From positions 372,001 to 436,000 of the forward strand of contig CAXXTS010000005.1 in the NCBI GenBank assembly GCA_963676345.2: a stretch of DNA of 64,000 nucleotides, given 5' to 3'. Below are positions 25,629 through 33,720 of the stretch, one piece after another. This DNA is from G963665925 sp963676345 (GTDB lineage Bacteria; Bacillota; Clostridia; Peptostreptococcales; Acidaminobacteraceae). Each line of letters begins with the position of its first letter. Within the stretch, counting starts at the first letter, position 1. A program made the translations under genes and the position numbers. Below the pieces are notes generated by a model. That model searched no databases. It was given only the letters and a program-made list of their open reading frames with translations, and was not told the DNA's origin.

Positions 25629-26783
25629 CTATTTCATAGAGCCTTCAAGGGGAAGGTTCCATTTCATATTGAAAGTGTAGTATTTGGAAGCTCTATGTCC
25701 GAAGTTTTGCGTTTTGATAGAGTCAATCATTTTGAGTTTTTTATAGTCTGTGTGCAGTTGTTTTGAAAGCCCAGCTTGATTACACTGCGTAAGAATATGA
25801 GCAGAGTCTTCTAGCAGAGTCGCTGCTTCGCTGTGATCGCCATTATTAAAATGTGCTTTTATGAGTTCAAAAGCTTGCTCGTAATACTCTTTCTCAAGGC
25901 CTTTATCAAGCATTTTTTCAAAAGCTGAGAGGGCCCCTTCCATTTTTAAAATATCGTTCTTTTGTGTTTTAGGTGGATGCGTTATGAACTCAGTTTCAAG
26001 AACCATATCGTACTTTTGTGTAATTTTCCTTCTGAAATTGGCGGCAGTCAGTTCCTTTTTTAAGACGGTTTCATAAACCTGCTTTAAGTCAGTTAGTGTA
26101 AAGTACTCAGGTAAGAAATTGAATGCAATTTCAGTACCTTCAATGTTCTCTTGTAGGTATAAGTATGCATCTAGAATCATTTGGGCATGGTCGAAAGCAA
26201 TAGCACCATTCTTAAGCTGTTCGTACTTAATGCGGGCTATGGATTTTGATTTTGTTGTGGTTTTTCGCACATGCTCAGTAAGCGTGGTGTCACCGTTTGT
26301 AAGACGTAGTTCATAGTCTTCGCTAAATATCAGTTTGGCATCAGAGTCCTCGAGTATGGCAGGTTGGCTAACACGCTCAACACTTATATTGAACCACATA
26401 ACTTCATCGTACTCTTTATCAATGCGTAAATGGGCTTTTAGGTCAAATCCTTGTTCCACAACACCTAAGAAGGAAGTACTGATAACCCTGCCGCGGGGAT
26501 CGCGGTTGGGATTACTCCAAGTTCGCAGCTCTTTTAGAAAAACTGAATCAAATCCAATGTCGTTTCCCAGCTCTCTAAGTGCAGCCGCCTGTAAGTTTAT
26601 ATCATCATCAGGGTTAAGAAAGCCGCCTGGTAAGGCCCATTTGTTGCTTTCAGTTAATTTGTCTTCGTTTCTATAAATCAGGCAAATGTTCAGATGCTTT
26701 TCTGGAATATTTCTATATGTAATTGCGTCGTTTTCAAGCATTGTAAAAAGTAGGACGTCAGTTGCATTGCAGTACAAATTCAT
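25629..26783 (-). CDS. NrtR-like Nudix regulator with C-terminal extension
   Basis: A 384-residue protein. Residues about 1-150 are a Nudix domain whose box GGFLNPDDDINLQAAALREL lacks the usual acidic residues in part, consistent with a sensor rather than a hydrolase. A winged-helix of the NrtR type follows (FTLTDLKQVYETVLKKELTA, ANFRRKITQKYDMV, about 215-260). The last about 110 residues are helical and TPR-like (FELIKAHFNNGDHSEAATLL), not usual for NrtR. ATG 26783 follows GAGGTG; the frame start at 26792 overlaps that site. NrtR proteins normally sense NAD-pathway metabolites such as ADP-ribose. Its position in the island suggests it may regulate it. Confidence 0.78.
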   Translation of the reverse strand: MNLYCNATDVLLFTMLENDAITYRNIPEKHLNICLIYRNEDKLTESNKWALPGGFLNPDDDINLQAAALRELGNDIGFDSVFLKELRTWSNPNRDPRGRVISTSFLGVVEQGFDLKAHLRIDKEYDEVMWFNISVERVSQPAILEDSDAKLIFSEDYELRLTNGDTTLTEHVRKTTTKSKSIARIKYEQLKNGAIAFDHAQMILDAYLYLQENIEGTEIAFNFLPEYFTLTDLKQVYETVLKKELTAANFRRKITQKYDMVLETEFITHPPKTQKNDILKMEGALSAFEKMLDKGLEKEYYEQAFELIKAHFNNGDHSEAATLLEDSAHILTQCNQAGLSKQLHTDYKKLKMIDSIKTQNFGHRASKYYTFNMKWNLPLEGSMK

Positions 26784-26954
26784 AATTATCACCTCGGTAC
26801 TATTTTAGTTCATTATTTTGATATAGTCAATTTGGTTAAATGAGAATATATAGTGGCAATATACATCATATGCGCTATTTTATAAAGATATGAGATAAGA
26901 TGGAAATGTTAGAAGTTCTTTGTATGTTCAAGAAGTCAAAGAGGGGGCTACACC

Positions 26955-29900
26955 ATGACAATCAAAAATTCTGTGGTAGAAAATAAGCGAGACATTATGT
27001 TCTTTTTGTCCTCAACATTCGAGGATATGGAAGAAGAAAGACAAGCTGTTAAAGAAGCCATAAAATCACTTCAAAGTTTGGCATTTGATCGTGGTGTGAA
27101 TCTTCGACTGGTCGATTTACGCTTAGGTGTCGAAAAGGATGTAGATGGTGATGATCAAGAAATATACAATGGAAAGACTGTGAAAGTATGCCTAGATGCT
27201 ATTGACCGTTGTAAACCCTATTTTATTGGGCTGCTTGGAAACCGCTACGGTTGGCAACCCAAAATGGAAGATTTAGGTGGTGAAATTCCTGATAATTTTA
27301 AGGATGAACATAAAGACCTTTTAAAAGAGGCCATACATGAAGGCAAGTCCATAACAGAAATGGAAATATTGCTAGGTGTTTTAAAGCATGATGATGTATA
27401 TGCATCTATATATATTGCAGATGAAGAAGCTTATAAACTACTCAGTCGTGAAGAGTATGTTGAACTGCAATTAGAAAAGAATAAGAAGCGTGATGAACCA
27501 CTTCCCCTGGAGAAAATACGTGAGAAATATGAATATTATATAGAAAATGATGAACTGCGGGCAAAACAAGCCGTATTGAAAAATACACTAAAAGAAAAAG
27601 GTTGGGTTCGAAACACAGCCTTTAAGACAAGTGAAGAAGTGTATAGTGCGGTTGTAGAAGGTGTTAGAGCATATATTGACACGCATTATCCCAATGATAT
27701 TACAGAGGATGAACGTCGAAAACTTAGAGAGCAAAGTTACTTAAGAGAAAAGACACTGTCTTATGTTGAGCAAAAAGATGTAAAAGCGCGTATGGATAGG
27801 TATGTAAAAAATAGTGCCCATTCAGGGGAGAGAAAAAAGCCACTGCTTATATGCGGAAAATCTGGTATTGGGAAAAGTACTGCAATCGCAAATTGGCAGA
27901 AGTCGTATCAAATCAATAAGGCAGATGCAACGGTGTATTCATACTACATTGGTGTAGGCAACATTGGAAATCATGAAACAGATTTAATCAGGTGCATTTT
28001 GAGTGATTTGAAAATGGGTGAGCCAGATACTTTCAATGAGGAAATACCTGATAGTAAAGAGGAACTTAGGTTTGCATTGGCAGATTGGCTTGATGGAATT
28101 AGAAAAGAAACCGTAATAATTATTGACGGTGTGAATCAGTTAACTGAAGGAAAGGCGTTTCACTGGTTGCCCGTTACCCTGCCTAATCATGTTTCGTTAA
28201 TGATTAGTACGGCAGATAATGACGACTCTACAGCTGCTCAGTTAAAGAAAGTCTTAGAACTAAATGAAAAAAATATACTGCATATGGATGGCTTGAATGA
28301 TAGAGAACAAAAGGAACTTATTAATAATGAGTTTAAGAATAAATATGGTAAAAGTGATGTTCCAAAAGAAATTGATGACACAATCATGAGCTTAGAATAC
28401 CCACTGCGCTCCAACCCCTTATTCCTAGAAACAATACTTGGCGAAATAGTAGAGTATGCGTCATATGATGCTCTAAATGCATTTATGAAAGATTATATTA
28501 CAGATAAAAACAAGGATAGCTTAATAGATTTAACTGATATTTTTGTCCGCTTGATTGAGAAGAGAATGCAGAGCTACAATAGTCAATATGTAGCTCAAAT
28601 TCTTGGTCTAATTCTAGTATCAAAGAATGGTCTTTCAGAGGATGTAATATTTGAAATACTAAACCAAGAAAATGAAAAGGCCTTAAATAGTCTAGAGTTT
28701 GAAAAAATAATGGGCAGCTTAAGAAGCTTACTATTGAGTTTTGATGGAAAAGTTAAGTATCGTCATGCCTATGTTGAAAAAAGCGTAGACCATATTGATC
28801 AAGTTATAAGAAAAACCAGCAGCCAAGCACTGTGTGACTATTGCGAAAATCAGAATCAGGCTAATGGAATGCAATTTGACTATATTGAAGAACTCATGTA
28901 TCAGCTGATGAATTTAAATTTGGTAGAAAAGATGACCATTCTGCTTTCAAGTATAGAAGCTTACACGATCATAGGAAGTCATGATTTATACCGTGAAGGA
29001 CTTGTTTGGCTGTCAAAGCACTCTGGTCTTGAAACTGTTCAAAATGTATTGTTGAAGCTTTTAGCGAAAAAAACGCAGATGAGAGAATCGGGACTAATTT
29101 ACGCTTTAATTGGACAATTAAACGACAATGGTCTGTTACAAGAAGGTTTGAAACTAGCAGAAGAAGAGTTTAAAGATCGAGTCGTTGATGATCCGAGTTT
29201 AACCCAGCGGAGTACCTTGAGAAGCCTGAATAATTTGGCAGGCATCTATGAAACCATGGGCCGCTTGGAAGAGGCCTTGTCCCACTACGAGACGTGTTAC
29301 GCACAAAGGAAGCAGGTTCTGGGCGAGCAGAATCCAGATACCTTAAGTAGCCTGAATAATTTGGGATATATCAATCAAGTCATGGGCCGCTTGGAAGAGG
29401 CCTTGTCCCACTACGAGACGTGTTACGATCAAAGGAAGCAGGTTCTGGGTGAGCAGAATCCAGATACCTTAAGAAGCCTGAATAATTTGGCAGGTATCTA
29501 CCAGAGAATGGGCCGCTTGGAAGAGGCCTTGTCCCACTCCGAGACGTGTTACGCACAAAGGAAGCAGGTTCTGGGCGAGCAGAATCCTTCAACCTTAAGT
29601 AGCCTGAATAATTTGGGATATATCAATCAAGCCATGGGCCGCTTGGAAGAGGCCTTGTCCCACTCCGAGACGTGTTACGCACAAAGGAAGCAGGTTCTGG
29701 GTGAGCAGAATCCAGATACCTTAAGAAGCCTGAATAATTTGGCAGGCATCTACCGGAGAATGGGCCGCTTGGAAGAGGCCTTGTCCCACTCCGAGACGTG
29801 TTACGCACAAAGTAAGCAGGTTCTGGGCAAGCAGAATCCTTCAACCTTAACGAGCCTGAATAATTTGGCAGGCATCTACCGGAGAATGGGCCGCTTGGAA

Positions 29901-31139
29901 GAGGCCTTGTCCCACTCCGAGACGTGTTACGCACAAAGTAAGCAGGTTCTGGGCGAGCAGAATCCTTCAACCTTAACGAGCCTGAATAATTTGGCAGGCA
30001 TCTACCAGAGAATGGGCCGCTTGGAAGAGGCCTTGTCCCACTGCGAGACGTGTTACGCACAAAGGAAGCAGGTTCTGGGCGAGCAGAATCCAGATACCTT
30101 AAGTAGCCTGAATAATTTGGCAAGCATCTATGAAACCATGGGCCGCTTGGAAGAGGCCTTGTCCCACTACGAGACGTGTTACGCACAAAGTAAGCAGGTT
30201 CTGGGCGAGCAGAATCCAGATACCTTAAGTAGCCTGAATAATTTGGCAGGCATCTACCAGAGAATGGGCCGCTTGGAAGAGGCCTTGTCCCACTACGAGA
30301 CGTGTTACGCACAAAGTAAGCAGGTTCTGGGCGAGCAGAATCCTTCAACCTTAACGAGCCTGAATAATTTGGGATATATCAATCGAGCCATGGGCCGCTT
30401 GGAAGAGGCCTTGTCCCACTACGAGACGTGTTACGCACAAAGGAAGCAGGTTCTGGGCGAGCAGAATCCTTCAACCTTAAGTAGCCTGAATAATTTGGCA
30501 AGCATCTATGAAACCATGGGCCGCTTGGAAGAGGCCTTGTCCCACTACGAGACGTGTTACGCACAAAGGAAGCAGGTTCTGGGTGAGCAGAATCCAGATA
30601 CCTTAACGAGTCTGAATAATTTGGGATATATCTATCAACGTATGGGCCGCTTGGAAGAGGCCTTGTCCCACTACGAGACGTGTTACGAACAAAGGAAGCA
30701 GATACTCGGCGAGAAGAATCCATCAACTCTGACGAGTCTAAATAATCTAGCCTATGTCACAAACGAATCTGGAGACTATGAAAGAGCAGAAACACTCCAC
30801 TTAGAATGTTTAAGTCACAGAATGCGTGTGTTTGGAGAGAACTCTAAAGAAACTTCTTCAAGCTATGTTAATCTTGGTCGGGTGTATATCAATATGAAGG
30901 ATTTTGAAAAGGCAGAGAACTGTTTATTGAAATCTGTATCAGTTAGACGCCAATTGAAAAATGAAATGCTCTTGGCAACAAGTTTGAATGTCCTTGGAGA
31001 AGTTTACAGTGCTACGAGTCGTATTGATGAGGCACGTGAAGTTTTAAGCGAAGCTCTCAATATCCGAAAAAAAATATTTGGTGAGGGTCATAAGGATGTT
31101 GTTGAGGTTGAGAAATGTATAATGAAGCTAGCGTTATAG
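26955..31139 (+). CDS. DUF4062-NACHT/STAND-TPR protein, copy 1
   Basis: A 1394-residue NLR-like protein. Residues about 12-120 are a DUF4062 domain (FFLSSTFEDMEEERQAVKEA, LGNRYGW). A NACHT/STAND NTPase occupies about 270-520 with Walker A CGKSGIGKST near 300 and Walker B TVIIIDGVNQL. A helical region leads to twelve nearly identical 42-residue TPR units (residues about 759-1262) and four more divergent TPRs at the end. STAND proteins of this layout are signal-transducing switches in which the repeats sense a ligand and the N-terminal domain passes on the response; several bacterial NACHT proteins act in anti-phage defence. No transmembrane segment. ATG follows AGAGGGGGC. A second copy lies at 33721. 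No known catalytic effector is fused. Confidence 0.88.
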   Translation: MTIKNSVVENKRDIMFFLSSTFEDMEEERQAVKEAIKSLQSLAFDRGVNLRLVDLRLGVEKDVDGDDQEIYNGKTVKVCLDAIDRCKPYFIGLLGNRYGWQPKMEDLGGEIPDNFKDEHKDLLKEAIHEGKSITEMEILLGVLKHDDVYASIYIADEEAYKLLSREEYVELQLEKNKKRDEPLPLEKIREKYEYYIENDELRAKQAVLKNTLKEKGWVRNTAFKTSEEVYSAVVEGVRAYIDTHYPNDITEDERRKLREQSYLREKTLSYVEQKDVKARMDRYVKNSAHSGERKKPLLICGKSGIGKSTAIANWQKSYQINKADATVYSYYIGVGNIGNHETDLIRCILSDLKMGEPDTFNEEIPDSKEELRFALADWLDGIRKETVIIIDGVNQLTEGKAFHWLPVTLPNHVSLMISTADNDDSTAAQLKKVLELNEKNILHMDGLNDREQKELINNEFKNKYGKSDVPKEIDDTIMSLEYPLRSNPLFLETILGEIVEYASYDALNAFMKDYITDKNKDSLIDLTDIFVRLIEKRMQSYNSQYVAQILGLILVSKNGLSEDVIFEILNQENEKALNSLEFEKIMGSLRSLLLSFDGKVKYRHAYVEKSVDHIDQVIRKTSSQALCDYCENQNQANGMQFDYIEELMYQLMNLNLVEKMTILLSSIEAYTIIGSHDLYREGLVWLSKHSGLETVQNVLLKLLAKKTQMRESGLIYALIGQLNDNGLLQEGLKLAEEEFKDRVVDDPSLTQRSTLRSLNNLAGIYETMGRLEEALSHYETCYAQRKQVLGEQNPDTLSSLNNLGYINQVMGRLEEALSHYETCYDQRKQVLGEQNPDTLRSLNNLAGIYQRMGRLEEALSHSETCYAQRKQVLGEQNPSTLSSLNNLGYINQAMGRLEEALSHSETCYAQRKQVLGEQNPDTLRSLNNLAGIYRRMGRLEEALSHSETCYAQSKQVLGKQNPSTLTSLNNLAGIYRRMGRLEEALSHSETCYAQSKQVLGEQNPSTLTSLNNLAGIYQRMGRLEEALSHCETCYAQRKQVLGEQNPDTLSSLNNLASIYETMGRLEEALSHYETCYAQSKQVLGEQNPDTLSSLNNLAGIYQRMGRLEEALSHYETCYAQSKQVLGEQNPSTLTSLNNLGYINRAMGRLEEALSHYETCYAQRKQVLGEQNPSTLSSLNNLASIYETMGRLEEALSHYETCYAQRKQVLGEQNPDTLTSLNNLGYIYQRMGRLEEALSHYETCYEQRKQILGEKNPSTLTSLNNLAYVTNESGDYERAETLHLECLSHRMRVFGENSKETSSSYVNLGRVYINMKDFEKAENCLLKSVSVRRQLKNEMLLATSLNVLGEVYSATSRIDEAREVLSEALNIRKKIFGEGHKDVVEVEKCIMKLAL
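29229..30740 (+). repeat. Twelve tandem 126-bp TPR repeats
   Basis: Exactly 12 units of 126 bp encode 42-residue TPRs with the invariant core MGRLEEALSH and ETCY.Q.KQ.LG. Nearly all variation falls at a few positions: the segment after NNL (AGIY, GYIN, GYIY, ASIY), the two residues before MGRL (ET, QR, RR, QA, QV, RA), the residue after EALSH (Y, S, C), R or S before KQ, and DTL or STL. Invariant parts are identical at the DNA level, indicating recent expansion or homogenisation. Confidence 0.95.
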
Positions 31140-31180
31140 GGTGTAATGTTTGGTGTACGAGATGAATATGAATGATTTGG

Positions 31181-31213
31181 AGAGCTATCGGTTTTAATCG
31201 ATAGCTCTTTTTC
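31181..31213 (+). terminator. Rho-independent terminator after copy 1
   Basis: AGAGCTATCG/CGATAGCTCT stem, 8-nt loop, then TTTTTCTG. Confidence 0.85.
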
Positions 31214-31353
31214 TGTTTGCATATCGTTTTAGTATTAAATAAGTATTAACAAATAAATAAGAAAATATTATATATAAAAATAATTACTTGACTAATATGA
31301 TTCATAAAACTAAAATGATAATAACAAGAAAAATCGTTGAAGGGAGGATGTAT

Positions 31354-32424
31354 ATGGTTTGGATTACTAACTTATTTGCTAATATGATTAGAATTTTGCT
31401 TGGAATTCTGCTCTTTATTAGCGGTATTGCTGCATTTGGATTAAGTGTTTCTACGACGGTGTTTGTCATCAGTCATGTTTTTCCGAATCCTTGGATTGCA
31501 ATTATAGCTGGAATCGGGCTTGACTTGGCAAAAATTACAAGCATATTTATGAATAATATGACAGAGCAAATGGATAGAGAAAAGAGACTCATTAACAGGG
31601 TATGGCGAATAACCTTGCTTTTAATTGCAGTATTATTCACGTGTATTACGATTTCAGGCATGCTCCTCAATAAGAATGAAAATGTAATTTTAAGTGAGAG
31701 ACAGCAACAGCTTGATGAACAGTATCAGGTCTTGATTGACAAGGAAACAGATCGCTATGAGGCTAGAGCAGCAGAAATAAATGCTGACTTGGATTTTGAG
31801 AGAAAGACTGGGATTGGTGAAAGATATGAAGCGCTTGAAAAAGAGCTGGAGACTTTGACAGAGAATCATATGGACTATGTTTATCAGCTATCCAATGAAC
31901 TTGAGCAAAAGAATATTGAGCTTTCTAAAAATAGGTTTGAAGGAGACCGCAGAAAGAATGACGCCCTTATTGATAATTTTAAAGAAACCATTAATGATGC
32001 TTTCAATTTGAAGCTTACATATACATGGTGGATCTTAATTATTGTAGGCATAATTGCAGTGACCCTCGAACTGACGATGTATGTAATCTTCGATATTATG
32101 GGACGGGGGCTGGAGTCGGTTGTAAAACCACTTAGGGAACTTTCAAGAGCCAAGCGTGAATATGACATTGCACAAAAACAAAGTGATGTGGACTTCGGAA
32201 AGAAGTCAATTCAGATTAAAAGTGATAGTGCCTTTAAAAAGCTGATAAATGCAACTGAGGCAGGTGTTCTAGAAGACAAAATTGAGAATGAGGCCTTAAG
32301 AATTAAAAATGAAATTGATAACACAATTGATGAAATGAAAAATGACCAAGACACGTTAATTCTTACATCACTTAAGGGCACCTTAAAAGATGTTATGAAT
32401 AGAAGACGGAAAAAAACGGTTTAG
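31354..32424 (+). CDS. Membrane protein with coiled-coil loops, unknown function
   Basis: About 356 residues. ATG 31354 lies six bases after AGGGAGG; a TTG at 31288 is too far upstream. Hydrophobic segments are at about 8-35, 38-58, 82-105 and 222-248. Between the third and fourth lies a charged, probably coiled-coil segment of about 115 residues (LSERQQQLDEQYQVLIDKET and onward), and another coiled-coil tail follows the last segment. No family recognised. It starts a three-gene operon between the two STAND paralogues and is a candidate membrane effector or anchor of the island. Confidence 0.75.
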   Translation: MVWITNLFANMIRILLGILLFISGIAAFGLSVSTTVFVISHVFPNPWIAIIAGIGLDLAKITSIFMNNMTEQMDREKRLINRVWRITLLLIAVLFTCITISGMLLNKNENVILSERQQQLDEQYQVLIDKETDRYEARAAEINADLDFERKTGIGERYEALEKELETLTENHMDYVYQLSNELEQKNIELSKNRFEGDRRKNDALIDNFKETINDAFNLKLTYTWWILIIVGIIAVTLELTMYVIFDIMGRGLESVVKPLRELSRAKREYDIAQKQSDVDFGKKSIQIKSDSAFKKLINATEAGVLEDKIENEALRIKNEIDNTIDEMKNDQDTLILTSLKGTLKDVMNRRRKKTV

Positions 32425-32440
32425 ATGAGGAGGATTCGAT

Positions 32441-33001
32441 ATGAACAAATTGCAGGTTATTAATAATGAAGCAGCAGTTAAGGAAGTTGAAAGTGGAACA
32501 GACGAAGCAACAAGATTGGCCGATAAAAGGACGAGTCAGGTCGATGAGATCTATAAACGGTTCAAAGATAAAAACTCGAACTTAGTTAATCGAGTCATTA
32601 ACTATTCTCAGAACAAGCTTATTGGAAAATCAGAAATTGAACTGATTGTAAAAGAACTTGAATCACAAAAGAAAGAGATGGATGCCATCTATACAGCTAG
32701 AGTAAAAGCCCTTCAAAAAGTGATGGAAAGTAAGCTCATGAATATGACAACAACACTTCAAGTTGAGCTTTCGACTTCCTTCAAAAGGCAGGAAATTATT
32801 CTGATTAGTGCACTCAATCAATCCGATGTAGAGTTTCAAGAAATCATCGAATCTTTTGAAGCGCGAATTTCTAGCTTCAAAATCACTGAAATGAAAAAAC
32901 GTGCGCTCGATGATTTAAACATGCAGGTTGTCAGATATTATGACACAAAAGAAAAGCTGCTAAACGAGTACAGCAATCTAATTGACAAGTTGAAGTACTG
33001 A
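32441..33001 (+). CDS. Coiled-coil protein, unknown function
   Basis: A 186-residue soluble, highly charged and helical protein (for example IELIVKELESQKKEMDAIYT). ATG follows ATGAGGAGG, 16 bp after the membrane protein gene. No family or catalytic motif recognised. It probably interacts with the coiled-coil membrane protein. Confidence 0.72.
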   Translation: MNKLQVINNEAAVKEVESGTDEATRLADKRTSQVDEIYKRFKDKNSNLVNRVINYSQNKLIGKSEIELIVKELESQKKEMDAIYTARVKALQKVMESKLMNMTTTLQVELSTSFKRQEIILISALNQSDVEFQEIIESFEARISSFKITEMKKRALDDLNMQVVRYYDTKEKLLNEYSNLIDKLKY

Positions 33002-33023
33002 CAATTGTAAAGGCGGTGCGAAG

Positions 33024-33467
33024 ATGTATACAGTAATGAGCCATGAGGCTGTAAGTGAGCAACTAAAGGCATTAAACTTGAGCGAGAGCGCTGACATGCA
33101 AGAAATCACATTGTATGTGATGGGGTATTTTAGGATTGTTGGAGATGTCCTAGATGGTTTTGATAGTTTTAAAAAAGTATTCGAGTCCAAGCTAAGGAAG
33201 CTGAGTCATGCTAAAGTTGACACACTTCGTAAACATATGATTCTTGATGCAGAGCGAACGGTTATTGTTTATATGAACAGCATTTCAAGCCTACTCTTTG
33301 ACTATCAAGACTTATCTAACACTTCCAGTATTGTGCCCATGTCAGTTAAAAAGTATGTTTATGATGATCGAAAAGTATTTCGCAGATATATTTCAGACTC
33401 TTTGAAAGAAGTGGTGGATGCCTACGATGCGACAACTGCTAATCACTTTCAGTTTTTAAATATTTAA
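33024..33467 (+). CDS. Helical protein of unknown function
   Basis: A 147-residue, apparently all-helical soluble protein (for example AVSEQLKALNLSESADMQEI). ATG follows AAAGGCGG, 22 bp after the previous gene. No family recognised. Last gene of the three-gene unit. Confidence 0.68.
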   Translation: MYTVMSHEAVSEQLKALNLSESADMQEITLYVMGYFRIVGDVLDGFDSFKKVFESKLRKLSHAKVDTLRKHMILDAERTVIVYMNSISSLLFDYQDLSNTSSIVPMSVKKYVYDDRKVFRRYISDSLKEVVDAYDATTANHFQFLNI

Positions 33468-33568
33468 AGCTCATTGATAGGCATTGATGAAAATTTAAAG
33501 CAGTAGCCACTGGACCTTGTAGTTGCATAATAGTGTCAAGTGGACTGCATTCCATCTGCATTTAAGAG

Positions 33569-33617
33569 AAATAGAGCCATTCTTAATTAGGAATTTCAAG
33601 ATGGCTCTATTTGGTTA
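33569..33617 (+). terminator. Probable terminator after the three-gene unit
   Basis: AAATAGAGCCAT/ATGGCTCTATTT 12-bp stem with a 20-nt loop, about 100 bp past the last stop and 104 bp before copy 2. Confidence 0.6.
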
Positions 33618-33720
33618 AAATGACCAGAATACGGTTTTTTAGACTATAGCAAAAACGAAGATAGACAAAGTGATAAAATATTGATAAAACACTGTCCATC
33701 AATATGGAGGAGGCTACACC

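Noticed and set aside
29380..30726. Long minus-strand reading frames with a repeated RNTSRSGTRPLPSGP pattern opposite the copy 1 TPR array
   Set aside because: They are antisense shadows of the 126-bp repeats (a multiple of three, so an open antisense frame repeats too); no ribosome sites or independent homology. The same applies to frames opposite 35969-37834.
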